Source: Azolla caroliniana (taxonomy: Eukaryota; Polypodiophyta). Taken from it: a stretch of 64,000 bases of DNA. Under the pieces are notes generated by a model, which did no database searches, was not told the origin of the DNA, and saw only the letters and a list, made by a program, of their open reading frames with translations. The first letter of the stretch is position 1, and each line of letters opens with the position of its first letter. Location: contig JBHGNT010000061.1 in NCBI GenBank assembly GCA_043228905.1, forward strand, positions 89,505 through 153,504, in the 5' to 3' direction. Below are positions 47,740 to 60,038 of the stretch, in pieces. The translations under genes were made by a program, and so were the position numbers.

Positions 47740-50700
47740 TTAGCTTCGATTCGCATGTTTGAACACAAAAATCCGATATCACACGAGCCTGGTATGAACA
47801 TTTTAATTTACTCAAGGGCTCCTCTCAACTCACTCCTCAAATTTGGTAAGTTCACCATGTCTCTTGACTTGAGTTTTAAAATCTTGATTTTTTAATTCCA
47901 TATCATAGCTAGCGTTGTGAGCTTCGATTCGCATGTTTGAACACAAAAATCCGATATCCGACGAGCCAGGTATGAACATTTTCATTTACTCAAGGGCTCC
48001 TCTCAACTCACTCCTCAAATTTGGTAATTTCGTCATGTCTCTCGACCTGAGTTTCAAAATCTTGATATTTTAATTCCATATCATACCTAGCGTTGTTAGC
48101 TTCGATTCGAATGTTTGAACACAAAAATCCAATATCACACGAGCCAGGTATGAACATTTTAATTTACTCAAGGGCTCCTCTCAACTCCCTGCTCATGTTT
48201 GCTAATTTCGTCATGTCTCTCGACCTGAATTTAAAAATCTTGATTTTCTAATTCCATATCATAGCTAATGTTGTTAGCTTCGATTCGCATGTTTGAACAC
48301 AAAAATCCGATATCACACGAGCCTGGTATGAACATTTTAATTTACTCAAGGGCTCCTCTCAACTCACTCCTCAAATTTGGTAAGTTCACCATGTCTCTTG
48401 ACTTGAGTTTTAAAATCTTGATTTTTTAATTCCATATCATAGCTAGCGTTGTGAGCTTCGATTCGCATGTTTGAACACAAAAATCCGATATCCGACGAGC
48501 CAGGTATGAACATTTTCATTTACTCAAGGGCTCCTCTCAACTCACTCCTCAAATTTGGTAATTTCGTCATGTCTCTCGACCTGAGTTTCAAAATCTTGAT
48601 ATTTTAATTCCATATCATACCTAGCGTTGTTAGCTTCGATTCGAATGTTTGAACACAAAAATCCAATATCACACGAGCCAGGTATGAACATTTTAATTTA
48701 CTCAAGGGCTCCTCTCAACTCCCTGCTCATGTTTGCTAATTTCGTCATGTCTCTCGACCTGAATTTAAAAATCTTGATTTTCTAATTCCATATCATAGCT
48801 AATGTTGTTAGCTTCGATTCGCATGTTTGAACACAAAAATCCGATATCACACGAGCCTGGTATGAACATTTTAATTTACTCAAGGGCTCCTCTCAACTCA
48901 CTCCTCAAATTTGGTAAGTTCATCATGTCTCTTGACTTGAGTTTTAAAATCTTGATTTTTTAATTCCATATCATAGCTAGCGTTGTGAGATTCGATTCGC
49001 ATGTTTGAACACAAAAATCCGATATCCGACGAGCCAGGTATGAACATTTTCATTTACTCAAGGGCTCCTCTCAACTCACTCCTCAAATTTGGTAATTTCG
49101 TCATGTCTCTCGACCTGAGTTTCAAAATCTTGATATTTTAATTCCATATCATACCTAGCGTTGTTAGCTTCGATTCGAATGTTTGAACACAAAAATCCAA
49201 TATCACACGAGCCAGGTATGAACATTTTAATTTACTCAAGGGCTCCTCTCAACTCCCTGCTCATGTTTGCTAATTTCGTCATGTCTCTCGACCTGAATTT
49301 AAAAATCTTGATTTTCTAATTCCATATCATAGCTAATGTTGTTAGCTTCGATTCGCATGTTTGAACACAAAAATCCGATATCACACGAGCCTGGTATGAA
49401 CATTTTAATTTACTCAAGGGCTCCTCTCAACTCACTCCTCAAATTTGGTAAGTTCATCATGTCTCTTGACTTGAGTTTTAAAATCTTGATTTTTTAATTC
49501 CATATCATAGCTAGCGTTGTGAGATTCGATTCGCATGTTTGAACACAAAAATCCGATATCCGACGAGCCAGGTATGAACATTTTCATTTACTCAAGGGCT
49601 CCTCTCAACTCACTCCTCAAATTTGGTAATTTCGTCATGTCTCTCGACCTGAGTTTCAAAATCTTGATATTTTAATTCCATATCATACCTAGCGTTGTTA
49701 GCTTCGATTCGAATGTTTGAACACAAAAATCCAATATCACACGACCCAGGTATGAACATTTTAATTTACTCAAGGGCTCCTCTCAACTCCCTCCTCATGT
49801 TTGCTAATTTCGTCATGTCTCTCGACCTGAATTTAAAAATCTTGATTTTTTAATTCCATATCATAGCTAATCTTGTTAGCTTCGATTCGCATGTTTGAAC
49901 ACAAAAATCCGATATCACACGAGCCTGGTATGAACATTTTAATTTACTCAAGGGCTCCTCTCAACTCACTCCTCAAATTTGGTAAGTTCATCATGTCTCT
50001 TGACTTGAGTTTTAAAATCTTGATTTTTTAATTCCATATCATAGCTAGCGTTGTGAGCTTCGATTCGCATGTTTGAACACAAAAATCCGATATCCGACGA
50101 GCCAGGTATGAACATTTTCATTTACTCAAGGGCTCCTCTCAACTCACTCCTCAAATTTGGTAATTTCGTCATGTCTCTCGACCTGAGTTTCAAAATCTTG
50201 ATATTTTAATTCCATATCATACCTAGCGTTGTTAGCTTCGATTCGAATGTTTGAACACAAAAATCCAATATCACACGGCCAGGTATGAACATTTTAATTT
50301 ACTCAAGGGCTCCTCTCAACTCCCTCCTCATGTTTGCTAATTTCGTCATGTCTCTCGACCTGAATTTAAAAATCTTGATTTTCTAATTCCATATCATAGC
50401 TAATGTTGTTAGCTTCGATTCGCATGTTTGAACACAAAAATCCGATATCACACGAGCCTGGTATGAACATTTTAATTTACTCAAGGGCTCCTCTCAACTC
50501 ACTCCTCAAATTTGGTAATTTCATCATGTCTCTTGACTTGAGTTTTAAAATCTTGATTTTTTAATTCCATATCATAGCTAGCGTTGTGAGATTCGATTCG
50601 CATGTTTGAACACAAAAATCCGATATCCGACGAGCCAGGTATGAACATTTTAATTTATTCAAGGGCTCCTCTCAACTCACTCCTCAAATTTGGTAATTTC

Positions 50701-50985
50701 GTCATGTCTCTCGACCTGAGTTTCAAAATCTTGATATTTTAATTCCATATCATACCTAGCGTTGTTAGCTTCGATTCGAATGTTTGAACACAAAAATCCA
50801 ATATCACACGAGCCAGGTATGAACATTTTAATTTACTCAAGGGCTCCTCTCAACTCCCTCCTCATGTTTGCTAATTTCGTCATGTCTCTCGACCTGAATT
50901 TAAAAATCTTGATTTTTTAATTCCATAGCATAGCTAATCTTGTTAGCTTCGATTCGCATGTTTGAACACAAAAATCCGATATCAC
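47740..50985 (-). repeat. 534-bp three-monomer repeat, about six copies (HOR copy 1)
   Basis: A marker monomer with GAGCCTGGTATG recurs at about 47788, 48322, 48856, 49390, 49924 and 50457. Steps are 534 bp (three monomers), the last one base shorter because of a deletion in CACACGGCC near 50276. Within each unit the monomers alternate TATCCGACGAGCC, AATCCAATATC and GAGCCTGG types. Confidence 0.88.
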
Positions 50986-51236
50986 ACGAGCCAGGTATGA
51001 ACATTTTAATTTACTCAAGGGCTCCTCTCAACTCACTCCTCAAATTTGGTAATTTCATCATGTCTCTCGACGTGAGTTTCAAAATCTAGATTTTTTAATT
51101 CCATATCATAGCTAGCGTTGTTAGCTTCGATTCACATGTTTGAACACAAAAATCCAATATCACACGAGCCAGGTACGAACATTTTAATTTACTCAAGGGC
51201 TCCTCTCAACTCCCTCCTCATGTTTGCTAATTTCGT

Positions 51237-54200
51237 CATGTCTCTCGACGTGAGTTTCAAAATCTAGATTTTTTAATTCCATATCATTGCTAGCGTTGTT
51301 AGCTTCGATTCGCATGTTTGAACACAAAAATCCGATATCACACGAGCCAGGTATGAACATCTTAATTTACTCAAGGGTTCCTCTCAACTCACTCCTCAAA
51401 TTTGGTAATTTCATCATGTCTCTTGACTTGAGTTTTAAAATATTGATTTTTTAATTCCATATCATAGCTAGCGTTGTTAGCTTCGATTCGCATGTTTGAA
51501 CACAAATACCCGATATCATACGAGCCAGGTATGAACATTTTAATTTACTCAAGGGCTCCTCTCAACTCACTCCTCAAATTTGGTAATTTCATCATGTCTC
51601 TCGACCTGAGTTTCAAAATCTTGATTTTTTAATTCCATATCATAGCTAGCGTTGTTAGCTTCGATTCACATGTTTGAACACAAAAATCCGATATTACATG
51701 AGCCAGGTATGAACATTTTAATTTACTCAAGGGCTCCTCTCAACTCACTCCTCAAATTTGGTAATTTTATCATGTCTCTCGCCCTGAGTTTCAAAATCTT
51801 GATTTTCTAATTCCATATCATAGCTAGCGTTGTTAGCTTCGATTCGCATGTTTGAACACAAAAATCCGATATCACACGAGCCAGATATGAACATTTTCAT
51901 TTACCTACAAGCTCTTCTCAACTCACTCCTCAAATTTGGTAATTTCGTCATGTCTCTTGACCTGAGTGTCAAAATCTTGATTTTTTAATTCCATATCATA
52001 CCTAGCGTTGTTAGCTTCGATTCGTATGTTTGAACACAAAAATCCGATATCACACGAGCCAGGTATGAACATTTTAATTTACTCAAGGGTTCCTCTCGAC
52101 TCCCTCCTCATGTTGGGTAATTTCGTCATGTCTCTCGACCTGAGTTTCACACGAGCCAGATATGAACATGTTCATTTACCTACTAGCTCTTCTCAACTCA
52201 CTCCTCAAATTTGGTAATTTCATCAAGTCTCTCGACCTGAGTTTCAAAACCTGGATTTTTTTATTCGATATCACAGCTAGCGTTGTTAGCTTCGATTCGC
52301 ATGTTTGAACACAAAAATCCGATATCACACGAGCCTGGTATGAACATTTTAATTTACTCAAGGGCTCCTCTCAACTCACTCCTCAAATTTGGTAAGTTCA
52401 TCATGTCTCTTGACTTGAGTTTTAAAATCTTGATTTTTTAATTCCATATCATAGCTAGCGTTGTGAGCTTCGATTCGCATGTTTGAACACAAAAATCCGA
52501 TATCCGACGAGCCAGGTATGAACATTTTCATTTACTCAAGGGCTCCTCTCAACTCACTCCTCAAATTTGGTAATTTCGTCATGTCTCTCGACGTGAGTTT
52601 CAAAATCTTGATATTTTAATTCCATATCATACCTAGCGTTGTTAGCTTCGATTCGAATGTTTGAACACAAAAATCCAATATCACACGAGCCAGGTATGAA
52701 CATTTTAATTTACTCAAGGGCTCCTCTCAACTCCCTCCTCATGTTTGCTAATTTCGTCATGTCTCTCGACCTGAATTTAAAAATCTTGATTTTTTAATTC
52801 CATGTCATAGCTAATGTTGTTAGCTTCGATTCACATGTTTGAACACAAAAATCCGATATCACACGAGCCAGGTATGAACATTTTAATTTACTCAAGGGCT
52901 CCTCTCAACTCACCCCTCAAATTTGGTAATTTCATCATGTCTCTCGACGTGAGTTTCAAAATCTAGATTTTTTAATTCCATATCATAGCTAGCATTGTTA
53001 GCCTCGATTCGCATGTTTGAACACAAAAATCCGATATCACACGAGCCAGGTATGAACATCTTAATTTACTCAAGGGTTCCTCTCAAGTCACTCCTCAAAT
53101 TTGGTAATTTCATCATGTCTCTTGACTTGAGTTTTAAAATATTGATTTTTTAATTCCATATCATAGCTAGCGTTGTTAGCTTCGATTCGCATGTTTGAAC
53201 ACAAATACCTGATATCATACGAGCCAGGTATGAACATTTTAATTTACTCAAGGGCTCCTGTCAACTCACTCCTCAAATTTGGTAATTTCATCATGTCTCT
53301 CGACCTGAGTTTCAAAATCTTGATTTTTTAATTCCATATCATAGCTAGCGTTGTTAGCTTCGATTCACATGTTTGAACACAAAAATCCGATATTACACGA
53401 GCCAGGTATGAACATTTTAATTTACTCAAGGGCTCCTGTCAACTCACTCCTCAAATTTGGTAATTTTATCATGTCTCTCGCTCTGAATTTCAAAATCTTG
53501 ATTTTCTAATTCCATATCATAGCTAGCGTTCGATTCGCATGTTTGAACACAAAAATCCGATATCACACGAGCCAGATATGAACATTTTCATTTACCTACA
53601 AGCTCTTCTCAACTCAGTCCTCAAATTCGGTAATTTCGTCATGTCTCTCGACCTGAGTGTCGAAATCTAGATTTTTTAATTCCATATCATACCTAGCGTT
53701 GTTAGCTTCGATTCGTATGTTTGAACACAAAAATCCGATATCACACGAGCCAGGTATGAACATTTTAATTTACTCAAGGGTTCCTCTCAACTCCCTCCTC
53801 ATGTTGGGTAATTTCGTCATGTCTCTCGACCTAAGTTTCAAAATCTTGATTTTCTAATTCCATATCATAGCTAGCGTTGTTAGCTTCGATTCGCATGTTT
53901 GATCACAAAAATCCGATATCACACGAGCCAGATATGAACATTTTCATTTACCTACAAGCTCTTCTCAACTCACTCCTCAAATTTGGTAATTTCGTCATGT
54001 CTCTCGACCTGAGTGTCAAAATCTTGATTTTTTAATTCCATATCATACCTAGCGTTGTTAGCTTCGATTCGCATGTTTGAACACAAAAATCCGATATCAC
54101 ACGAGCCAGGTATGAACATTTTAATTTACTTAAGGGCTCCTATCAACTCACTCCTCAAATTTGGTAATTTCATCATGTCTCTCGACCTGAGTTTCAAAAT

Positions 54201-57200
54201 CCTCATTTTTTAATTCCATATCATAGCTAGCGTTGTTAGCTTCGATTCGCATGTTTGAACACAAAAATCCGATATCACACGAGCCAGCTATGAACATTTT
54301 AATTTACTCAAGGGCTCCTCTCAACTCACTCGTCAAATTTGGTAATTTCGTCATGTCTCTCGACCTGAGTTTCAAAATCTTGATATTTTAATTCCATATC
54401 ATACCTAGCGTTGTTAGCTTCGATTCGAATGTTTGAACACAAAAATCCAATATCACACGAGCCAGGTATGAACATTTTAATTTACTCAAGGGCTCCTCTC
54501 AACTCCCTCCTCATGTTGGGTAATTTCGTCATGTCTCTCGACCTGAGTTTTAAAATCTTGATTTTTTAATTCCATATAATAGCTATTGTTATTAACTTCG
54601 ATTCACATGTTTGATCACAAAAATCCGTTATCACACGAGCCAGGTCTGAACATTTTAATTTACTCAAGGGCTCCTCTCAACTCCCTCCTCATGTTTGCTA
54701 ATTTCGTCATGTCTCTCGACCTGAATTTCAAAATCTTGATTTTCTAATTCCATATCATAGCTAATGTTGTTAGCTTCGATTCGCATGTTTGAACACAAAA
54801 ATCCGATATGACACGAGCCAGGTATGAACATTTTAATTTACTCAAGGGCTCCTATCAACTCACTCCTCAAATTTGGTAATTTCATCATGTCTCTCGACCT
54901 GAGTTTCAAAATCTTGATTTTTTAATTCCATATCATAGCTAGCGTTGTGAGCTTCGATTCGCATGTTTGAACACAAAAATCCGATATCCGACGAGCCAGG
55001 TATGAACATTTTCATTTACTCAAGGGCTCCTCTCAACTCACTCCTCAAATTTGGTAATTTCGTCATGTCTCTCGACCTGAGTTTCAAAATCTTGATATTT
55101 TAATTCCATATCATACCTAGCGTTGTTAGCTTCGATTCGAATGTTTGAACACAAAAATCCAATATCACACGAGCCAGGTATGAACATTTTAATTTACTCA
55201 AGGGCTCCTCTCAACTCCCTCCTCATGTTTGCTAATTTCGTCATGTCTCTCGACCTGAATTTAAAAATCTTGATTTTTTAATTCCATGTCATAGCTAATG
55301 TTGTTAGCTTCGATTCACATGTTTGAACACAAAAATCCGATATCACACGAGCCAGGTATGAACATTTTAATTTACTCAAGGGCTCCTCTCAACTCACCCC
55401 TCAAATTTGGTAATTTCATCATGTCTCTCGACGTGAGTTTCAAAATCTAGATTTTTTAATTCCATATCATAGCTAGCATTGTTAGCCTCGATTCGCATGT
55501 TTGAACACAAAAATCCGATATCACACGAGCCAGGTATGAACATCTTAATTTACTCAAGGGTTCCTCTCAAGTCACTCCTCAAATTTGGTAATTTCATCAT
55601 GTCTCTTGACTTGAGTTTTAAAATATTGATTTTTTAATTCCATATCATAGCTAGCGTTGTTAGCTTCGATTCGCATGTTTGAACACAAATACCTGATATC
55701 ATACGAGCCAGGTATGAACATTTTAATTTACTCAAGGGCTCCTGTCAACTCACTCCTCAAATTTGGTAATTTCATCATGTCTCTCGACCTGAGTTTCAAA
55801 ATCTTGATTTTTTAATTCCATATCATAGCTAGCGTTGTTAGCTTCGATTCACATGTTTGAACACAAAAATCCGATATTACACGAGCCAGGTATGAACATT
55901 TTAATTTACTCAAGGGCTCCTGTCAACTCACTCCTCAAATTTGGTAATTTTATCATGTCTCTCGCTCTGAATTTCAAAATCTTGATTTTCTAATTCCATA
56001 TCATAGCTAGCGTTCGATTCGCATGTTTGAACACAAAAATCCGATATCACACGAGCCAGATATGAACATTTTCATTTACCTACAAGCTCTTCTCAACTCA
56101 GTCCTCAAATTCGGTAATTTCGTCATGTCTCTCGACCTGAGTGTCAAAATCTAGATTTTTTAATTCCATATCATACCTAGCGTTGTTAGCTTCGATTCGT
56201 ATGTTTGAACACAAAAATCCGATATCACACGAGCCAGGTATGAACATTTTAATTTACTCAAGGGTTCCTCTCAACTCCCTCCTCATGTTGGGTAATTTCG
56301 TCATGTCTCTCGACCTAAGTTTCAAAATCTTGATTTTCTAATTCCATATCATAGCTAGCGTTGTTAACTTCGATTCACATGTTTGATCACAAAAATCCGA
56401 TATCACACGAGCCAGATATGAACATCTTCATTTACCTACTAGCTCTTCTCAACTCACTCCTCAAATTTGGTAATTTCATCATGTCTCTCGACCTGAGTTT
56501 CAAAACCTGGATTTTTTTATTTGATATCACAGCTAGCGTTGTTAGCTTCGATTCGCATGTTTGAACACAAAAATCCGATATCACACGAGCCTGGTATGAA
56601 CATTTTAATTTACTCAAGGGCTCCTCTCAACTCACTCCTCAAATTTGGTAAGTTCACCATGTCTCTTGACTTGAGTTTTAAAATCTTGATTTTTTAATTC
56701 CATATCATAGCTAGCGTTGTGAGCTTCGATTCGCATGTTTGAACACAAAAATCCGATATCCGACGAGCCAGGTATGAACATTTTCATTTACTCAAGGGCT
56801 CCTCTCAACTCACTCCTCAAATTTGGTAATTTCGTCATGTCTCTCGACCTGAGTTTCAAAATCTTGATATTTTAATTCCATATCATACCTAGCGTTGTTA
56901 GCTTCGATTCGAATGTTTGAACACAAAAATCCAATATCACACGAGCCAGGTATGAACATTTTAATTTACTCAAGGGCTCCTCTCAACTCCCTGCTCATGT
57001 TTGCTAATTTCGTCATGTCTCTCGACCTGAATTTAAAAATCTTGATTTTCTAATTCCATATCATAGCTAATGTTGTTAGCTTCGATTCGCATGTTTGAAC
57101 ACAAAAATCCGATATCACACGAGCCTGGTATGAACATTTTAATTTACTCAAGGGCTCCTCTCAACTCACTCCTCAAATTTGGTAAGTTCACCATGTCTCT

Positions 57201-60038
57201 TGACTTGAGTTTTAAAATCTTGATTTTTTAATTCCATATCATAGCTAGCGTTGTGAGCTTCGATTCGCATGTTTGAACACAAAAATCCGATATCCGACGA
57301 GCCAGGTATGAACATTTTCATTTACTCAAGGGCTCCTCTCAACTCACTCCTCAAATTTGGTAATTTCGTCATGTCTCTCGACCTGAGTTTCAAAATCTTG
57401 ATATTTTAATTCCATATCATACCTAGCGTTGTTAGCTTCGATTCGAATGTTTGAACACAAAAATCCAATATCACACGAGCCAGGTATGAACATTTTAATT
57501 TACTCAAGGGCTCCTCTCAACTCCCTGCTCATGTTTGCTAATTTCGTCATGTCTCTCGACCTGAATTTAAAAATCTTGATTTTCTAATTCCATATCATAG
57601 CTAATGTTGTTAGCTTCGATTCGCATGTTTGAACACAAAAATCCGATATCACACGAGCCTGGTATGAACATTTTAATTTACTCAAGGGCTCCTCTCAACT
57701 CACTCCTCAAATTTGGTAAGTTCATCATGTCTCTTGACTTGAGTTTTAAAATCTTGATTTTTTAATTCCATATCATAGCTAGCGTTGTGAGATTCGATTC
57801 GCATGTTTGAACACAAAAATCCGATATCCGACGAGCCAGGTATGAACATTTTCATTTACTCAAGGGCTCCTCTCAACTCACTCCTCAAATTTGGTAATTT
57901 CGTCATGTCTCTCGACCTGAGTTTCAAAATCTTGATATTTTAATTCCATATCATACCTAGCGTTGTTAGCTTCGATTCGAATGTTTGAACACAAAAATCC
58001 AATATCACACGAGCCAGGTATGAACATTTTAATTTACTCAAGGGCTCCTCTCAACTCCCTGCTCATGTTTGCTAATTTCGTCATGTCTCTCGACCTGAAT
58101 TTAAAAATCTTGATTTTCTAATTCCATATCATAGCTAATGTTGTTAGCTTCGATTCGCATGTTTGAACACAAAAATCCGATATCACACGAGCCTGGTATG
58201 AACATTTTAATTTACTCAAGGGCTCCTCTCAACTCACTCCTCAAATTTGGTAAGTTCATCATGTCTCTTGACTTGAGTTTTAAAATCTTGATTTTTTAAT
58301 TCCATATCATAGCTAGCGTTGTGAGATTCGATTCGCATGTTTGAACACAAAAATCCGATATCCGACGAGCCAGGTATGAACATTTTCATTTACTCAAGGG
58401 CTCCTCTCAACTCACTCCTCAAATTTGGTAATTTCGTCATGTCTCTCGACCTGAGTTTCAAAATCTTGATATTTTAATTCCATATCATACCTAGCGTTGT
58501 TAGCTTCGATTCGAATGTTTGAACACAAAAATCCAATATCACACGACCCAGGTATGAACATTTTAATTTACTCAAGGGCTCCTCTCAACTCCCTCCTCAT
58601 GTTTGCTAATTTCGTCATGTCTCTCGACCTGAATTTAAAAATCTTGATTTTTTAATTCCATATCATAGCTAATCTTGTTAGCTTCGATTCGCATGTTTGA
58701 ACACAAAAATCCGATATCACACGAGCCTGGTATGAACATTTTAATTTACTCAAGGGCTCCTCTCAACTCACTCCTCAAATTTGGTAAGTTCATCATGTCT
58801 CTTGACTTGAGTTTTAAAATCTTGATTTTTTAATTCCATATCATAGCTAGCGTTGTGAGCTTCGATTCGCATGTTTGAACACAAAAATCCGATATCCGAC
58901 GAGCCAGGTATGAACATTTTCATTTACTCAAGGGCTCCTCTCAACTCACTCCTCAAATTTGGTAATTTCGTCATGTCTCTCGACCTGAGTTTCAAAATCT
59001 TGATATTTTAATTCCATATCATACCTAGCGTTGTTAGCTTCGATTCGAATGTTTGAACACAAAAATCCAATATCACACGGCCAGGTATGAACATTTTAAT
59101 TTACTCAAGGGCTCCTCTCAACTCCCTCCTCATGTTTGCTAATTTCGTCATGTCTCTCGACCTGAATTTAAAAATCTTGATTTTCTAATTCCATATCATA
59201 GCTAATGTTGTTAGCTTCGATTCGCATGTTTGAACACAAAAATCCGATATCACACGAGCCTGGTATGAACATTTTAATTTACTCAAGGGCTCCTCTCAAC
59301 TCACTCCTCAAATTTGGTAATTTCATCATGTCTCTTGACTTGAGTTTTAAAATCTTGATTTTTTAATTCCATATCATAGCTAGCGTTGTGAGATTCGATT
59401 CGCATGTTTGAACACAAAAATCCGATATCCGACGAGCCAGGTATGAACATTTTAATTTATTCAAGGGCTCCTCTCAACTCACTCCTCAAATTTGGTAATT
59501 TCGTCATGTCTCTCGACCTGAGTTTCAAAATCTTGATATTTTAATTCCATATCATACCTAGCGTTGTTAGCTTCGATTCGAATGTTTGAACACAAAAATC
59601 CAATATCACACGAGCCAGGTATGAACATTTTAATTTACTCAAGGGCTCCTCTCAACTCCCTCCTCATGTTTGCTAATTTCGTCATGTCTCTCGACCTGAA
59701 TTTAAAAATCTTGATTTTTTAATTCCATAGCATAGCTAATCTTGTTAGCTTCGATTCGCATGTTTGAACACAAAAATCCGATATCACACGAGCCAGGTAT
59801 GAACATTTTAATTTACTCAAGGGCTCCTCTCAACTCACTCCTCAAATTTGGTAATTTCATCATGTCTCTCGACGTGAGTTTCAAAATCTAGATTTTTTAA
59901 TTCCATATCATAGCTAGCGTTGTTAGCTTCGATTCACATGTTTGAACACAAAAATCCAATATCACACGAGCCAGGTACGAACATTTTAATTTACTCAAGG
60001 GCTCCTCTCAACTCCCTCCTCATGTTTGCTAATTTCGT
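51237..60038 (-). repeat. 8802-bp higher-order repeat, copy 2
   Basis: A full-length copy that differs from copy 1 at only scattered bases, such as CTCGACTCC at 52098 (copy 1 has CTCAACTCC) and CATCAAGTC at 52226 (copy 1 has CATCATGTC). Both changes are shared with copy 3, so copies 2 and 3 are closest relatives. Confidence 0.88.
56542..59787 (-). repeat. 534-bp three-monomer repeat, about six copies (HOR copy 2)
   Basis: The counterpart of the 47740-50985 block at an 8802-bp offset, with the same six units and the same one-base deletion near 59078. The number of 534-bp units is identical in both HOR copies, so this expansion preceded the 8802-bp duplication. Confidence 0.85.

Larger units (their letters stand above)
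42435..51236 (-). repeat. 8802-bp higher-order repeat, copy 1
   Basis: Markers throughout this block recur exactly 8802 bp later (for example 43206 and 52008, 44855 and 53657, 47339 and 56141, 50276 and 59078). The left edge is near 42435, where the match to 51237 begins. The length fits 49 full 178-bp monomers plus one 97-bp monomer, minus 17 bp for two 170-bp monomers and one 177-bp monomer. Edges are approximate. Confidence 0.88.
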
